DNA from: Perkinsus olseni
Taxonomy: Eukaryota; Perkinsozoa; Perkinsida; Perkinsidae
Length of the DNA: 64,000 nt
Direction: 5' to 3'
Assembly (NCBI GenBank): GCA_013115135.1
Contig: JABANP010000040.1
Coordinates: 1 to 64,000, forward strand
This document shows, one piece after another, positions 34,353-46,119 of the stretch. Position numbers and translations under genes: made by a program. The stretch's first letter is position 1. Each line of letters opens with the position of its first letter. Under the pieces are notes generated by a model, which was not told where the DNA came from, made no database searches, and saw only the letters and a program-made list of their open reading frames with translations.

Positions 34353-37299
34353 ATGGATTCCGCAACCACAAACGTTGTTTCTTCATTACTTGAGGCTGCC
34401 TATGAAGGCGATGTCAATCGCATGAAGGATCTATTGGCCAGTAACTCCGGTCTATCTGTTAATGTTCAAGACTATGATAAGAGGACTCCTCTTCACTTGG
34501 CTGCTGCTGGTGGTCATATGGATGCCGTCCAATACTTGTTGGGCGAGGGCGCTCAGTTGAAGCCTGATCGCTTCGGTATGCTCCCTATTCATGATGCTGT
34601 TGTGAACCATCATAACGACATCAAGGAAGTCCTCAGTCAGCTCGACCTCAAGTGCGATGATGGTTTGTGTTACCTCTCTCCTGAGAAGGAGAGTGCTCTG
34701 AAGGAGCAGGTGAAGAACACCAATATCTCCCTGACTCCTGAGGATTTGGAGACTAAGATGACTCAGGTCTTCTCTATCATCATGAAGGAAGGCGTTCTCG
34801 CTGCTGGCTCCCTGTGGCAGGAGATCGTCTACTACTTTACTGAGCTCGGCCTCCATCCCAGCTACTTCAAGCACTTCACCAGTGTGCTCCTGCTGATTTG
34901 GTGCAGAAGTCCGGCGCCCAAGTGTTGCAGTTTGCTGCCTATGATGTAGATCGTAAGGGTAAAGCTTACATCTCTGAGATCAATGAGTGCTTCCGTTCTC
35001 ATAACGTCGAGCCCAAGAGATTCTACGTGGACTCCTTCGCCAACGGTATTGTCACCTACACCTGCTTCTTCGATCCTACTTTCCAGGGTGAGGTCTTGGA
35101 AAAGCTCGCTCAAACTCTCCGGTATGTGAGCCATTTCAAGCATAACCCGAAGAAGTCCGCTCTGGTTTGGGATCTTGTACTGAAGAATAAGATCACACCC
35201 GAGCATGCTATCTTCCTCATTACTGCGGCCAAATTCATCTTCTCATTCTTCCCTAAGGAGACTGAGGAGTATCTTACTTTGGCCGATTATTTCAAGAATG
35301 ATCCGTCCAAGAAGAGCGAGTTGGATACGTTGTTCAGAGATACCATGGCTAATGCTATCACTTATGAGAGGATCTACGATGCTCTTACTTCCAACTATCA
35401 ACTCACTCTCCCTATGTTCGACGACTTCAAGAAGGTTGCCACTGGTGAATGCAAGCCCTTCTACAATGAGGAGTTGGCCGCTAAGATTGATGATCAGGTT
35501 GGATCTCGTCTCGATGCGAAGATCTTGAAGACTCTCTTGAAGCTCAGCGCTCATCTACAGATGACCAACTTCTTCAAGGCTGGTACAGCTTCTGCTATCG
35601 CAATGAGGTTCGACGGTGAGGTCTTGGCTGATCGTCCAAGGACCCTCTTCCCTACTATCCCTTATGCCGTCTATCTTGTCGTTGGCAAGAGCTTCTACGG
35701 CTTCCACATCCGATTTACTGAAATCGCTCGTGGTGGTATCAGACTTATCCTCTCTAGGAACAAACAGGTCTACAAGAAGAACTGCGCCACTTTGTTGGAG
35801 GAGAACTACAACTTGGCCTACACTCAGCAGCTTAAGAACAAGGATATCCCTGAGGGCGGATCTAAGGGTACCATTCTCATGGATACGGACTCTCAGAACT
35901 TGAAGACCAGTGGTCGTGAGGCCTTCAATAACTACATCGACGCTCTTCTTGATTGTATCCTCGCCAAGGAGACCGGCCTCTACTCCAACCTCTCCAAGCC
36001 TGAGATGCTCTTCTTCGGCCCCGATGAGAATACTGCTGGATTCATGAAATTGGTGCTTTAAGAGCCAAGGCTCGTGGTTACAAACCTATTGGAAGTCTCT
36101 GACTACCGGCAAGTCCGTCGTCCTCGGTGGTATTCCTCATGATAAGTACGCCATGACCACAAACTCCATCCATCAGTACGTTCTCGAGCTTTTGGATAAG
36201 TTGGGTCTTGAAGAGTCTAAGCTTACCAAGGTCATGTCCGGTGGTCCCGATGGTGATCTTGGTTCTAACGAGATTCTCATCTCTAAGGATAAGACAATTG
36301 CCATTTGTGATGGTACCGGTGTTGCTTATGATCCTCAGGGATTGAACAGAGAGGAGCTCACTCGTCTCGCTCATCTCAGAGTTGGTGTTTCCAGCTTCTC
36401 TCGTGATAAGCTATCAAGTGATCCAAAGGCATTCTTGGTCACCGTTGACGATAAGGATGTAACTCTACCTAATGGTGATCACTTCAAGTCCGGTGTTGAG
36501 GTCCGAAATCACTTCCCAGAGATGGAGTACTTCTCCGCTGATCTCTTCATTCCTTGTGGTGGTCGTCCTGGTACTATCAACATTGGTAATGTTGATAAGA
36601 CCATGTTCAACCCTGAGACCAAGGAGCTCAAGTTCAAGTATGTTGTGGAAGGTGCCAACTTGTACTTCACTGATGATGCTCGTCGTTATCTTGAGGATGC
36701 TGGTGTGGAACAGTTCAAGGATGCTTCCACCAACAAGGGTGGTGTTACTTCCAGCAGTATGGAGAGTGTTCGCCGCCTTGTGTATGGACAAGGACGATCA
36801 TGATAAATTCCTCTGCGCTCCTGATGCGACTAGTGCTGCTCCTGAGTTCTACGAACAGTACGTACAGGAGATCCTTGCCGCCGTCCGTCATAACGCCAAG
36901 ATGGAGTTCAATGGTATCTGGAAGACTAACCATGAGGTGAAGTATCCTGATGGATCGAGATACATTCGTAAGACTGATGCAACAATCTTATTGTCCAAGA
37001 AGATCAACGACATGCAGTCCTATGTCCTCGGCGTCCTCGAGCAACACGATCCTGAGAATGATTGGATGGTTCGTGCTGTTCTCAGACGTTGTGTGCCTAG
37101 GTTGCTCCTTGTTCATTGTGGTTTGGATAAGATCATCGAGAACACTCCCGAGGCTTATCTCAACGCTATGGTTGCTACTTGGATTGCTGACGAGTTTGTC
37201 TACTCTAACGGTCTACAGACTAGCGAATTCGCCTTCTACCAGTTCATGCGTTCCCTTAAAGAGAAGTCCGATGGTGAGGTTACCCCTTCTACCATGTGA
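34353..37299 (+). pseudogene. Ankyrin-GDH fusion, copy 4 (deleted and frameshifted)
   Basis: Compared with copy 3 it lacks 442 bp (between CACCAGTGT and GCTCCTGCTG at about 34884/34885), removing about 147 codons after the ankyrin part and shifting the frame. Three more changes occur: loss of one G near 36053, two extra bases near 36084 and one extra base near 36762. The intact lengths add up exactly (3387 - 442 + 2 = 2947). The deletion cannot be a homopolymer error, so this copy is most likely non-functional. The catalytic region is otherwise as in the other copies. Confidence 0.85.
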
Positions 37300-37567
37300 G
37301 TCACTTTTTATACAATAGCTATATAGGCCACCGTCCATCGGTAATCGCCTAATCCTTTATAATACGACTTTACTTTTCCTTCCCGTGCGTCTCAACGGGA
37401 ATGTCTGTTATTGACAAAAAGCTCGCTTGTATAGTGTATTGAAACTAAACTCTTTGATCTGGCCAAACTGTCTGCAGCATTGTGTTACGGCGGAGGGTCG
37501 ATTGTCGCAAGTTTCGTGCGGGAACATTTTTTCTCAGCTTCGTGTTCTTGTCTTATTCATCTTCGAA

Positions 37568-38443
37568 ATGGCTGATCCTGATTTCAAGCCCATGCATGTG
37601 ACCGTCCGTCGTGAACATTGCCTCGGCAACGGTGGCCTCGGTCGTTTCTGGATCCTCCCCGGATCGCGTGATCGCGCTAAGCATATCGCCGACAACTATT
37701 TCCGAGATGTTGAGGTGATTCCCTCTCCCCGTGGTCATGATGGTTACATCGGAAAGTACGATGCCCCTGACGGAACTGTCGTCGATATCGGCGTCATCTC
37801 CACCGGTATGGGGGCCCCGAGTGTTGATATTATCGCCACTGAGATGATCAAGCTTGGTGCTAAGGTCCTTGTTAGGGTCGGTACTGCTGGTGCTATGCAG
37901 AAGACTCTCAGCATCGGTGATATCGTCATCGCTACTGGTGCTATTCGTGATGAGGGTACCACCAGACACTACATGCCTCTCGAGTTCCCTGCTCTCGGCT
38001 CAGCTGCTGTTGTTACTGCCATGTGTGGTGCTGCTCAGCTAGAGCTTGAGGAAGAGGATGAGCATACTGAGGGTGGTGCTCAGTGGATTTATGATGCCGG
38101 TCCGGTTCATACCAAGGATTCTCTCATGGCCAGAGAATTTAAGTTTGGCCCGTATGGTCCTGAACACAAACGCTATATGGAGGTGTTGGAAAAGCTCGGA
38201 TGCTTGGCCTCAGAGATGGAAGTTGCCATGTTATTCACCTTAGGACAGGTGTATGGTGTTAAGACCGGTTGTGTTCTTGCTCTTATTGGTGGTGGTAGTG
38301 ACCCCATTTCTGATAAGGCCAACCTCAAGAGCGAGGCAGTTGCCCGTTCATGCAGGATTGTGTGCCGTGGTATGGCTCAGTTGAAGAAGAATATGGATAG
38401 ATTCGCCAGTAAGGCGTCGTTGCTGGGTCGTAGCGATGAGTAA
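37568..38443 (+). CDS. Nucleoside (uridine-type) phosphorylase, copy 2
   Basis: Intact, 291 residues, the same protein as the copy at 24184 with a few silent changes. The start is the ATG at 37568, chosen over an upstream in-frame stretch because the leader acceptor (37536-37537) lies between them and the other copy starts at the same site. It closes the GDH/phosphorylase array. Because this copy and copy 1 are both intact while every GDH copy is broken, it is a useful control for the error-versus-decay question. Confidence 0.9.
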   Translation: MADPDFKPMHVTVRREHCLGNGGLGRFWILPGSRDRAKHIADNYFRDVEVIPSPRGHDGYIGKYDAPDGTVVDIGVISTGMGAPSVDIIATEMIKLGAKVLVRVGTAGAMQKTLSIGDIVIATGAIRDEGTTRHYMPLEFPALGSAAVVTAMCGAAQLELEEEDEHTEGGAQWIYDAGPVHTKDSLMAREFKFGPYGPEHKRYMEVLEKLGCLASEMEVAMLFTLGQVYGVKTGCVLALIGGGSDPISDKANLKSEAVARSCRIVCRGMAQLKKNMDRFASKASLLGRSDE

Positions 38444-39858
38444 GTCTGTGACGTCTATGGTACCGAGAGATCTTGGTGCCTCGTCGTGCACAGTCCAATA
38501 ACAATACTATTGACGGCGGCCTGGTTCCCAAATTTATCGTGATAATAATATTATTGATGTGCGGTTGTCCGCTGATATTTACTCTGTACTCCTTTCATGT
38601 CAGCATCAGAACCTCCTTATCCTATTGTCAGGAGAATGGTTACTGTGGCCCTGTGACTGGAGTGTTTTTGTTGTTGCTATTTTCTAGTCTTCTGCAATCT
38701 GCTATCTTGGGTTGAGTTTCCAGGCTGGCGAGATCCACTCGGCAATGCTTGTTCACCCTCGTCTTTCCTCCTCGCGGTCGACCAAACATACGCCATCGCG
38801 TGCGCTTCATGGCAGCATACGAAGAGTTCATGGGGGTCAGGTTTGATTCGATTCAGCATGCCGTTGACTCAGCAGCGACGTAGAGGCTCGTCTGCGGGCC
38901 GATCATCATCCCCGATGGATGTCGAGAAGGAGGAGTTTGATATGGTAACCATCAGCAGCCTGGAGTGACTCATTCTGTCATCATTTCGACTAGAGCTGCT
39001 CGCCTGTGATGGCCTCTGGCTGTTGTGCTGCTCCCATGCGCTTCTCGAGCCCTTCAGGTTGGTCATCCGCCAGCCTCGCCATCGGAACCAGCTCCAAGCC
39101 TTTCGTCAGTGCTTACGTGCGTGCTTATGGCCTCAACACTCTTGAGAGTAGCCGTGGGGCCTCATCAGCCGCACTCGGGCCAAGGACAGCCACCGATGTA
39201 CTACTAATGCGGAAACGTGGGCTTCGATCGGATATACGGCTCATGTCGTCTGCTAGTGGCGAGCTGGGCACGCTAGGCATAACTGATGCCCGCCACATGA
39301 CGAGGACGTTCTAAAAATGTTGCCTCTGGTGATACTAATGCTGGGCGGCGTACAGAACAATCAAAGCGAGGAAGAATTTCCACCGATCTTCAGAATACCC
39401 TTGCGGGGTGACTTCTGTCCATGACCTTCTGTTGAGGGGTCGTCTGCATAGCCCTGGGAAGTACTACCGGTTACCATAGAATCCACTATAGTTTGTCGTT
39501 AATTTCCAAGATCCACGACTTACAAAAATCAAGTTACGGTTTTGATAGAACTCCCGAGTAATGATGTCCGACAAACAACGAGTCGAAATTGATATACTCA
39601 GCCTGCGAGTGACGGGTGCCCTGTCGGAAAGTTTCCCTTTACGGGCGTTTCTCCCGTCGCTCGCGTGAGTCAGCTTGCGGACTCGCAGCGCGACTGGCAA
39701 ATGGGGGTCAGGCAAATGCTCATGACGACCCGAAATCTGCACGCAAATGACCTTATAGGAGACTGAGTACGAGGGGTAACGTTAGCGTGAGCAATTACCG
39801 CACCTACTGACGCTCTTCAAAATACGGTTGATTGGGCTTAAGAACCCGCCTTGATTAG
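38444..39858. other. Spacer; possible 5' exons of ALG6
   Basis: 38444-38590 repeats the region after phosphorylase copy 1. A short plus-strand exon starting with an ATG at 38858 and ending at a GTAACC donor near 38945 is possible. The N-terminus of the following ALG6 gene must lie in this stretch, but I could not place its exons with confidence. Confidence 0.4.
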
Positions 39859-42435
39859 GTACGGTGACTACGAAGCTCAACGCCACTGGATGGAGCTCAC
39901 TCTGCACACTCCGATGAAGGAGTGGTACCGAACCACAGTCAACAACGACCCTTCCTACTGGCCAATAGACTACCCTCCGCTCACGGCTTATCATTCTTGG
40001 CTCATGGGGTAGGCGCCACAGGGTGTTTTCACAGGGGATGCCCGCCGAATAGATGGCCATTCTGCTGTTATCTGAGCTCATCAGCATTACACGATGCGTG
40101 CATTCTAGTACTACGTAGATCAGTGCCGGTGCTGCGAGGCTTTGATCTGTAATAGCTTCCCTTCAGTAGGCCGACTTTGACTTGAGCTGTGCGATTGATT
40201 GCGCTCGACGCGTGGATGACGAAGCAGATATTCTTCTCTGCCTGAGCAATCGTCGGGTATTCATAGGTACCTAACTGATCTTATCGGTATGCCACATGCA
40301 GTTGAGCTCACCGCTTCCCGAGGTTACGAGGATCTGGATCACAAGACGTTCATGCGATGGACGGTCTTATTGCCTGATGTAGTTTTACTCGGATCAGGTA
40401 GGCCGGGCGATTTACCCTCCATGGTTGCATGTGGCAGCATTTTGTCAGGAATGGTGTGGTACTTCTATCATCTTCCTAGACTCTCGGTCAAGTCGAAGGC
40501 ACTGTGTTTGGCGTCAGCCCTTGTCACCCCAGGATTCATCCTCATAGACCACTGTCACTTCCAGTAGGCTCCACTATGTTCCGCCGGGCTGAATCGTCCG
40601 GGATCAGATACAACTCGATAGCGCTTGGTCTTCTCATGTGGGCCATCAACTTCATCGTTCAACCGCAGTTCAGTAACTACTTGAAGGGAGCTTTCCTCTA
40701 CTCCCTAGCCGTTATGTACAAGCAAACCTTCCTGTACTTTGCTCCCGCCATGTTCGCCTATCTACTAGGACAGGTAATGAGCTGAGGATTCCTCGAACGC
40801 CTCGTTTTTCTTCTTCTCTGAGACTCTCGGATGCAGCTCGGCCTACGACTAGATTCAGGTGCTATTGCAAGGCTCCTCAAAGAAAGATATCGCGAAGCGC
40901 ATCACAGCACTGGGCGCGGTCGTGGTTTTTACTGTGGGGCCCTCGTCATGCTGCCTCTTGTCTTGGCTGATGGTAAGTTTCCGGCGGTCTGTGAGCACAC
41001 GGCACGCTGTTCCTCCTTGACGTAGGTGACTTCACTGTGGTCGGTCGGCTAATGGAGAGGATGTTCCCCTTCAAGCGAGGTCTCTACGAAGACCACGTCT
41101 CCAATGTTTGGGTGCTGCTGTCGCCGGTAAGTGTGGCTCTCCTTTCTCCATATCAGTGCGACAGCATCCTGCAGGTCCTCAAACTCCGTCGTTGGTCGTT
41201 GGCATCGGAACCTTTTGCTCGAATAATGGTCAAGGTTTGCACGGCCTGTACGTGTCCTCTCAATAGCTTCCTCTCCAACCGTTGATCCCTCTAGGTACAC
41301 TGATGTCATGCTTACCGTCAGTGCTTGACTGCATCTTACGACCCCCACGGGTTGACAAGCGGCAGCGATTCCTCGCCTGTTTGTTCCAGTGTAGCCTCTC
41401 CTTCTTCCTCTTCAGCTGGTAAGCTTCCCCATTCACCTTCGCTCGCTGTGCATCTTACGCGTACAGGCAAGTCCACGAGAAGGCAATACTCCTCCCGCTC
41501 CTACCAGCGATGCTTCTTGTGGCCGATCGCCCCCTGTTCAGCGTGTCTCTTGGGATGCTATCAACACTGAGTTTATGGAGGCTCATGGAGAAGGACAACC
41601 TTCAGGTGACCTTCGCAGATTTATTCACCACTCAGGCTCTACTTATGATATGAGGAATGCTAGTGAATAAGTCATCTCGTTATTTGCATCGCGGGAGGCA
41701 CAGCCGCCTTATAGAATCAACGCGAAGTTCACGCCGCATACACGACGCTTGATGGAGCGAGTTGATAACACGGAGACTCCGTGACGGAGTTGACTGAACG
41801 CAAAGCCCGAATGTACCGCCAAAGCGGGCTGTAGACGGTGGAAGGTAGACGAGTCGATGCCGAACCGGTGACTGGTCCTAGTCGCCATGACGGCATATGC
41901 TGGACGGGGTGTCGAACGCCTCGAGAAGGCTGAAAGCAGCGTTCGACCCGTGACTTTGAATCGAGTTGGGGGTATCTTCTGCTCTCACGATGAGCGTCTG
42001 ACGGCTCACCAAACGTTCATCGTCGTTGTAGGTCGCAACCATTCAGCTTGCCCTCATCTCCCTCATCATCTACGCCTACACACTCCGCTCACTGAAGGCT
42101 TCCAGCAGCGTCTCCCAAGACAGCATATTTTTTGTTATGGTCGCTGCTATCCTATTCCTAGTAAGCCACATTCCATGATTCCTGCTGTTGTCAACACTAT
42201 CTTTCAGGGAAGCACTTTGATAGCAGCGAGCTGGATAATTCCACCTCCCGCTCGATACCCTTTCCTGTATCCCTTACTTATCAATTCAGTCTGTGCTTTG
42301 GGCTTCCTCATAGCACAAGGGAAGGTAAAGCCTGACAGTGATGAGAGGACGAAAGGGAAGATCGTGCGCTTACCCCGGTTTCTGCCTCGGGTGACGCGTG
42401 GCTTATGTCACGTCTTAGTGACAGCGCCGCCGTGA
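39859..42435 (+). CDS. ALG6: Dolichyl-P-glucose alpha-1,3-glucosyltransferase (ALG6), 5' end not resolved
   Basis: ER membrane enzyme that adds the first glucose to the lipid-linked oligosaccharide for N-glycosylation. Conserved blocks occur in family order: GDYEAQRHWMELT and YWPIDYPPLTAYHSW (39859-40008), SRGYEDLDHKTFMR (from about 40310), FILIDHCHFQ|YNSIALGL across a 44-bp intron (40564-40607), YKQTFLYFAP, RMFPFKRGLYEDHVSNVW (41026-41126), CSLSFFLFSW and QVHEKAILLPLLPAML (about 41465-41510). The C-terminal transmembrane stretch is near 42240-42330. DYEAQRHWME favours ALG6 over ALG8. One base appears to be missing in the G-run at 40936-40939, since the frame changes there inside one exon. 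Several exon joints (for example after 40008, and between 41530 and 42230) are unsolved. Confidence 0.8.
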
Positions 42436-42792
42436 CACGAAGCGGCTATGCCATAATGTCGTATTCGATTGCCCTCAGATGCTCCTCATCCAGCTTGCCC
42501 TTCCTTGAGTGTGGCCTTCATCTCTGGACTATTGCTGTGTAACAATCGAAGGTCTTGAGTTTTTGGGATAGTGCTCTGATGCAGGGCTATCCCCGGTACC
42601 TAATGCTAGCTGTCGCCATGACAGTGAAACAGCTGACTCGGTCGGGCTGATGTCTGTTCGGTGTCCGAATCGGATTCTCGTCTCGCATCATCAATCTAAC
42701 TGAATAAAGCATGGGCAGGAGACCTTTGAGCCCCGAGAGTTCCTTTGTGCTCATCAAGCGGAGCGAGACGTATAAGTCCTGCACTTGTTTCT
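42436..42792. other. No gene seen
   Basis: Spacer between ALG6 and the next gene. It ends at a predicted leader acceptor (TTTCTAG, AG at 42793-42794). Confidence 0.45.
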
Positions 42793-42805
42793 AGTTATCT
42801 CCATC

Positions 42806-43744
42806 ATGGCCATAACTCTGGTCCACGACCGCTGTGACTCGGATTGTTGCCTTGCCCTCCCACTTCAGCTGGCAACGCTCATCGCGAAGGATTCCCTTCC
42901 TGAACTTCTCACGGGAGTCTGGTCTTACGCTAGAAGCACAGCACCGCACAAGCTGAGACTTCTGTCGAGCTTCACTGGTCCTGGCAGCATCCGCTCCCTC
43001 TCTGCGGCAGGGAGATCATGCTTGTTGAGTACCGCCAGGAAACTCTCCTCAACAGGAGTCACCTTCGAGAACGCTCTTTTCCGTCACAGCGGTTCCGGAG
43101 TGTCTGCCGGTGTTGACGTTGGCCACGATGATTGTATATATTGCTACGACGGCCAAGTTCTGTATCGGGTCGATCGTGCTTCCTCACGGATAGCGAGGAT
43201 TCGCGTGGCCGACGGAGTAATCCTGAGACCACTTCCCTTGCCGTTCGGTCCCTCGGAAGACTTCGTGTTCAAAGTTTATGCCTCCAATGGCAGTATCTTC
43301 GTCTTGACCATGGGTACTGGGACTGTTCATCGTTATTCTCCCGAGACTGCCGAGTGGGTCAATCAACTCGAAGTCGAAGGGCGGCTCTCGTCATTCGACG
43401 TCCGTGCTAGAAAGGACCTTGAGGCTGGTCATGATTTTGTATATGTTTCTGATGACCAGGAGATCATCTATACTGCACCCGACGGCACCGTGTCCAGCAC
43501 GAGCGTTCCGGGCGCTCGGCTTTGCCGTCTGGTCCCTGACATTCCTGGCACAGCGTGCGTCGTTTGCACTGAAGACTCCGGTGATTCGATCTTATTGGTA
43601 GACCTCTGCGCTCAAAAGGTGCTCTGTCGCCTGGCCCACGTCAACGCTAGGGTGAGCTTCATGTGCCTCACTGACGACTGGCGTCTTCTTCTCGGCCACA
43701 ACGGTGACGGAAATCACGAAGTCTCCATCCTCGAACTACTATAA
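42806..43744 (+). CDS. Unrecognised 312-residue protein, possible beta-propeller
   Basis: Single open exon starting with an ATG at 42806, 12 nt after a leader-type acceptor. The sequence from about residue 85 alternates short beta-like segments with turns (DDCIYCYDGQVLYRV, NGSIFVLTMGTGTVHRY, DFVYVSDDQEIIY, DSILLVDL) at 40-50 residue spacing, as in propeller or SMP-type folds. No signal peptide or membrane segment is clear. No catalytic motif recognised. An F-box-like or kelch-like role cannot be judged from the sequence. Confidence 0.6.
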   Translation: MAITLVHDRCDSDCCLALPLQLATLIAKDSLPELLTGVWSYARSTAPHKLRLLSSFTGPGSIRSLSAAGRSCLLSTARKLSSTGVTFENALFRHSGSGVSAGVDVGHDDCIYCYDGQVLYRVDRASSRIARIRVADGVILRPLPLPFGPSEDFVFKVYASNGSIFVLTMGTGTVHRYSPETAEWVNQLEVEGRLSSFDVRARKDLEAGHDFVYVSDDQEIIYTAPDGTVSSTSVPGARLCRLVPDIPGTACVVCTEDSGDSILLVDLCAQKVLCRLAHVNARVSFMCLTDDWRLLLGHNGDGNHEVSILELL

Positions 43745-44158
43745 CCCTCCTTCGATGGCTCTGCCGTATCATCAAACCCTCTGTACTATCAGTTTCATCC
43801 CCTCCGTCCTCCGGTTGTCGGTCAGTGGTTCACGAAATGCGAACTATGATCCTGCATCTACTAAATCCACTTCGCTGTCAACAGTAAAGCAGAGACGTCT
43901 GTACTTGCGAGGGATATGTCCTCTATGCAGTCTCCTGACCGAATGCTGCACTGCGCTTCCTGCTAGTATCACAACATATCATCATATCCCCGTCAGGCGC
44001 AGTAGCCTTTCTCAATCGACGGTTTTACTTTCTGGTATGAGTGTTTAGTTGCAACGCTAGTGGATGTATTACGGGCTTCCCCACTGGATACTCAACAGTA
44101 TTCAATTCGAAGCACACATTCATTGACGCATGGACGTGAATTCCAAGAGGCATCCTCG
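43745..44158. other. No gene seen
   Basis: Convergent spacer: a plus-strand gene ends on the left and a minus-strand gene on the right. Confidence 0.45.
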
Positions 44159-46069
44159 TCACTCACTCTTCTTCTTACTACTCTTAGTGAAGAGCCCCAG
44201 GAACAAAAGCAGCACCACTGCCTTCACGAAGCGTAAAAGAATCTCATATTTAGCTTCGTGGGTGACGTCCTTACCGCAAACCCAATACCACTCAGATTCA
44301 TCCGCCGGATAGGTCTCGAGACATTCCAGAGTGAAAGACACATCTTCATCGACTTTAACAGGGCACAGATACCGCTCGCGCTTGATGGTACCCCAGCCGA
44401 CCACTTCCATCTCTCCACGACAATCACGATTAGCGAAAGGTTGACCGTAGGAGTACCGGAGATTGCTGCCTGCGGTGTCGTGAAGGGTCGTCCACACAGC
44501 GGCCATCAGGAACACATAGAGCCACGCGAGGCCAAGAGTGCTCATCGTAGCTGGCTTGTTATGCCGCAAAATCGCCAAGAGAGCGACGATAGATGCGGAG
44601 ACGACGATGTAGGTTGCCAGCTGCGCTTGGCCGTACAACTCGTCCAATGGATGAAATAACAGCACAAATGGTATAACGAATAATACAGGCATCACGAAGA
44701 TCGAGCTAAATATGAAGAGGAGCGGTGTACGATACCTTGTGAAGGCATAGACCAGACCAAGAGAGGCAATCTGAGCGTAGATCCAGAAGCCAGAAGACAG
44801 AGGAACCTGCAGAAGGGAAGAAACATAGACGTTGGGTTATTGGAGACGTAGGGGTTCACAAGCTTACACCAGCCCTGCGAGAGAGATACGCAGGGTCCCC
44901 CTCGTGCCAGGTCCACCAGAGAAAATAAGTGCCAGTTGCGTCCAGCAGCTCATAGAGGACATGCCCGATAAGACCTGGAACAGTGGTTATCAGGCGAACG
45001 ACGATGCCCCGCTGATCGTTTGATAGGTACTGTGACAGCACTATTGTCTTGGCAGTCCCAAGAGTCCATGGTTAGAACAGGCCCTCTTTGGTGCAATATC
45101 ATCGAAGATCGCAGAGGCTTCCCCTCACCTGCTATGAGACCGAAGCCGATCTTGCTCAGGAAGGTCTCAGATCGCGAAGTCGAGAAGGAGAATGCAAGCT
45201 GGAGGGACATATACTGAAGGGCTCCGTAAAGTCCCAGAAGGGGGTATCTGAATCCTGCACTATGGCCCATCGACCAGGGGCAAAGTAGAGGCATGACTTT
45301 ACAGCGCGACTATCCTCCCCGTGAGGACGATGCATGCTTGACTGTGTAGAGCATTGTCAATCTGAGAACAGTTGTCGTTCGAGCCAGGTACGAGCGAGCC
45401 TCTGCGTTTACTTGAGGATGGAGTGATGTGAAGAACTCAACGGCGCTGCCACCGAGGAAGCACCCGATCCATAGGGTTACGGGGTTGCTGGGCTGGGACT
45501 CTGCAAAGTAAATCAAGTCCGTGGAAAAGTGTGTATGTGAGTTTATAGTCCAACGCCGGTTCCGGCTTAGTTAGACTCTTGCCGATGAGCTCAGTTGGGG
45601 ACTCTCTGCAGCGTTGACATGCAGTGCAATTAGACAGTTCATCAGAAAAGCGTGGAAAAGTGAGCACGGAAGGCGGGCTTCATCCCTTCGTCAACGAGCC
45701 CACTTCTGTTGACACAAGCGTGAGCGAATGTGAGTATGCCGAGGATGTAGAAGAGAGCCTCACCGGCGACGAAGCAAGGATTCAACCTGTACAGTAAATA
45801 GCAGCAGAAAACTAAGCATGAACTTACTTCCACATCTCTAAGGGGTTGTATACCGTGAGGGCCCACGTATCGATGAGCGGGTCCGGCAGATTGACACTCC
45901 CTCCACTAGCAAGAACAGTCGCGGTCATGAGACCTTGTAAGGCAGTTGCTAGTGTCAGACGAAACGCCGAAGATGGTACCGCTGGGTGACTGACTCGAAC
46001 GCAAGATAGGGAGAGGTAGGCGAGAAAGCCCCGTGCACTATGTTCAGTCTTCCACGGTTGGACTCCCAC
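44159..46069 (-). CDS. Multi-pass membrane protein, function unknown
   Basis: A series of minus-strand exons rich in hydrophobic segments. The candidates run from about 46069-45824 and 45800-45690 (LFYILGILTFAHAC), through 45490-45400 (TLWIGCFLGGSAVEFF), 45290-45130 (GFRYPLLGLYGALQYM) and 45035-44880 (ATGTYFLWWTWHEGDP), to 44695-44159, the last exon with two or three membrane spans and a Lys/Ser tail. Short introns separate them. The WWTWHEGDP motif between membrane spans recalls uncharacterised membrane proteins of other protists, but I cannot name the family with confidence. Exon boundaries are approximate. Confidence 0.55.
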
Positions 46070-46119
46070 CCAGTGATAATGATTATTATAATCGTTAACA
46101 AAGTAGGTTATCTAAGCAT

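Noticed and set aside
20539..37299. Programmed frameshifting as the reason for the GDH breaks
   Set aside because: The sites and shift directions differ between copies, with no shared slippery signal. Frameshifting known from perkinsid mitochondria concerns other genes and codons.
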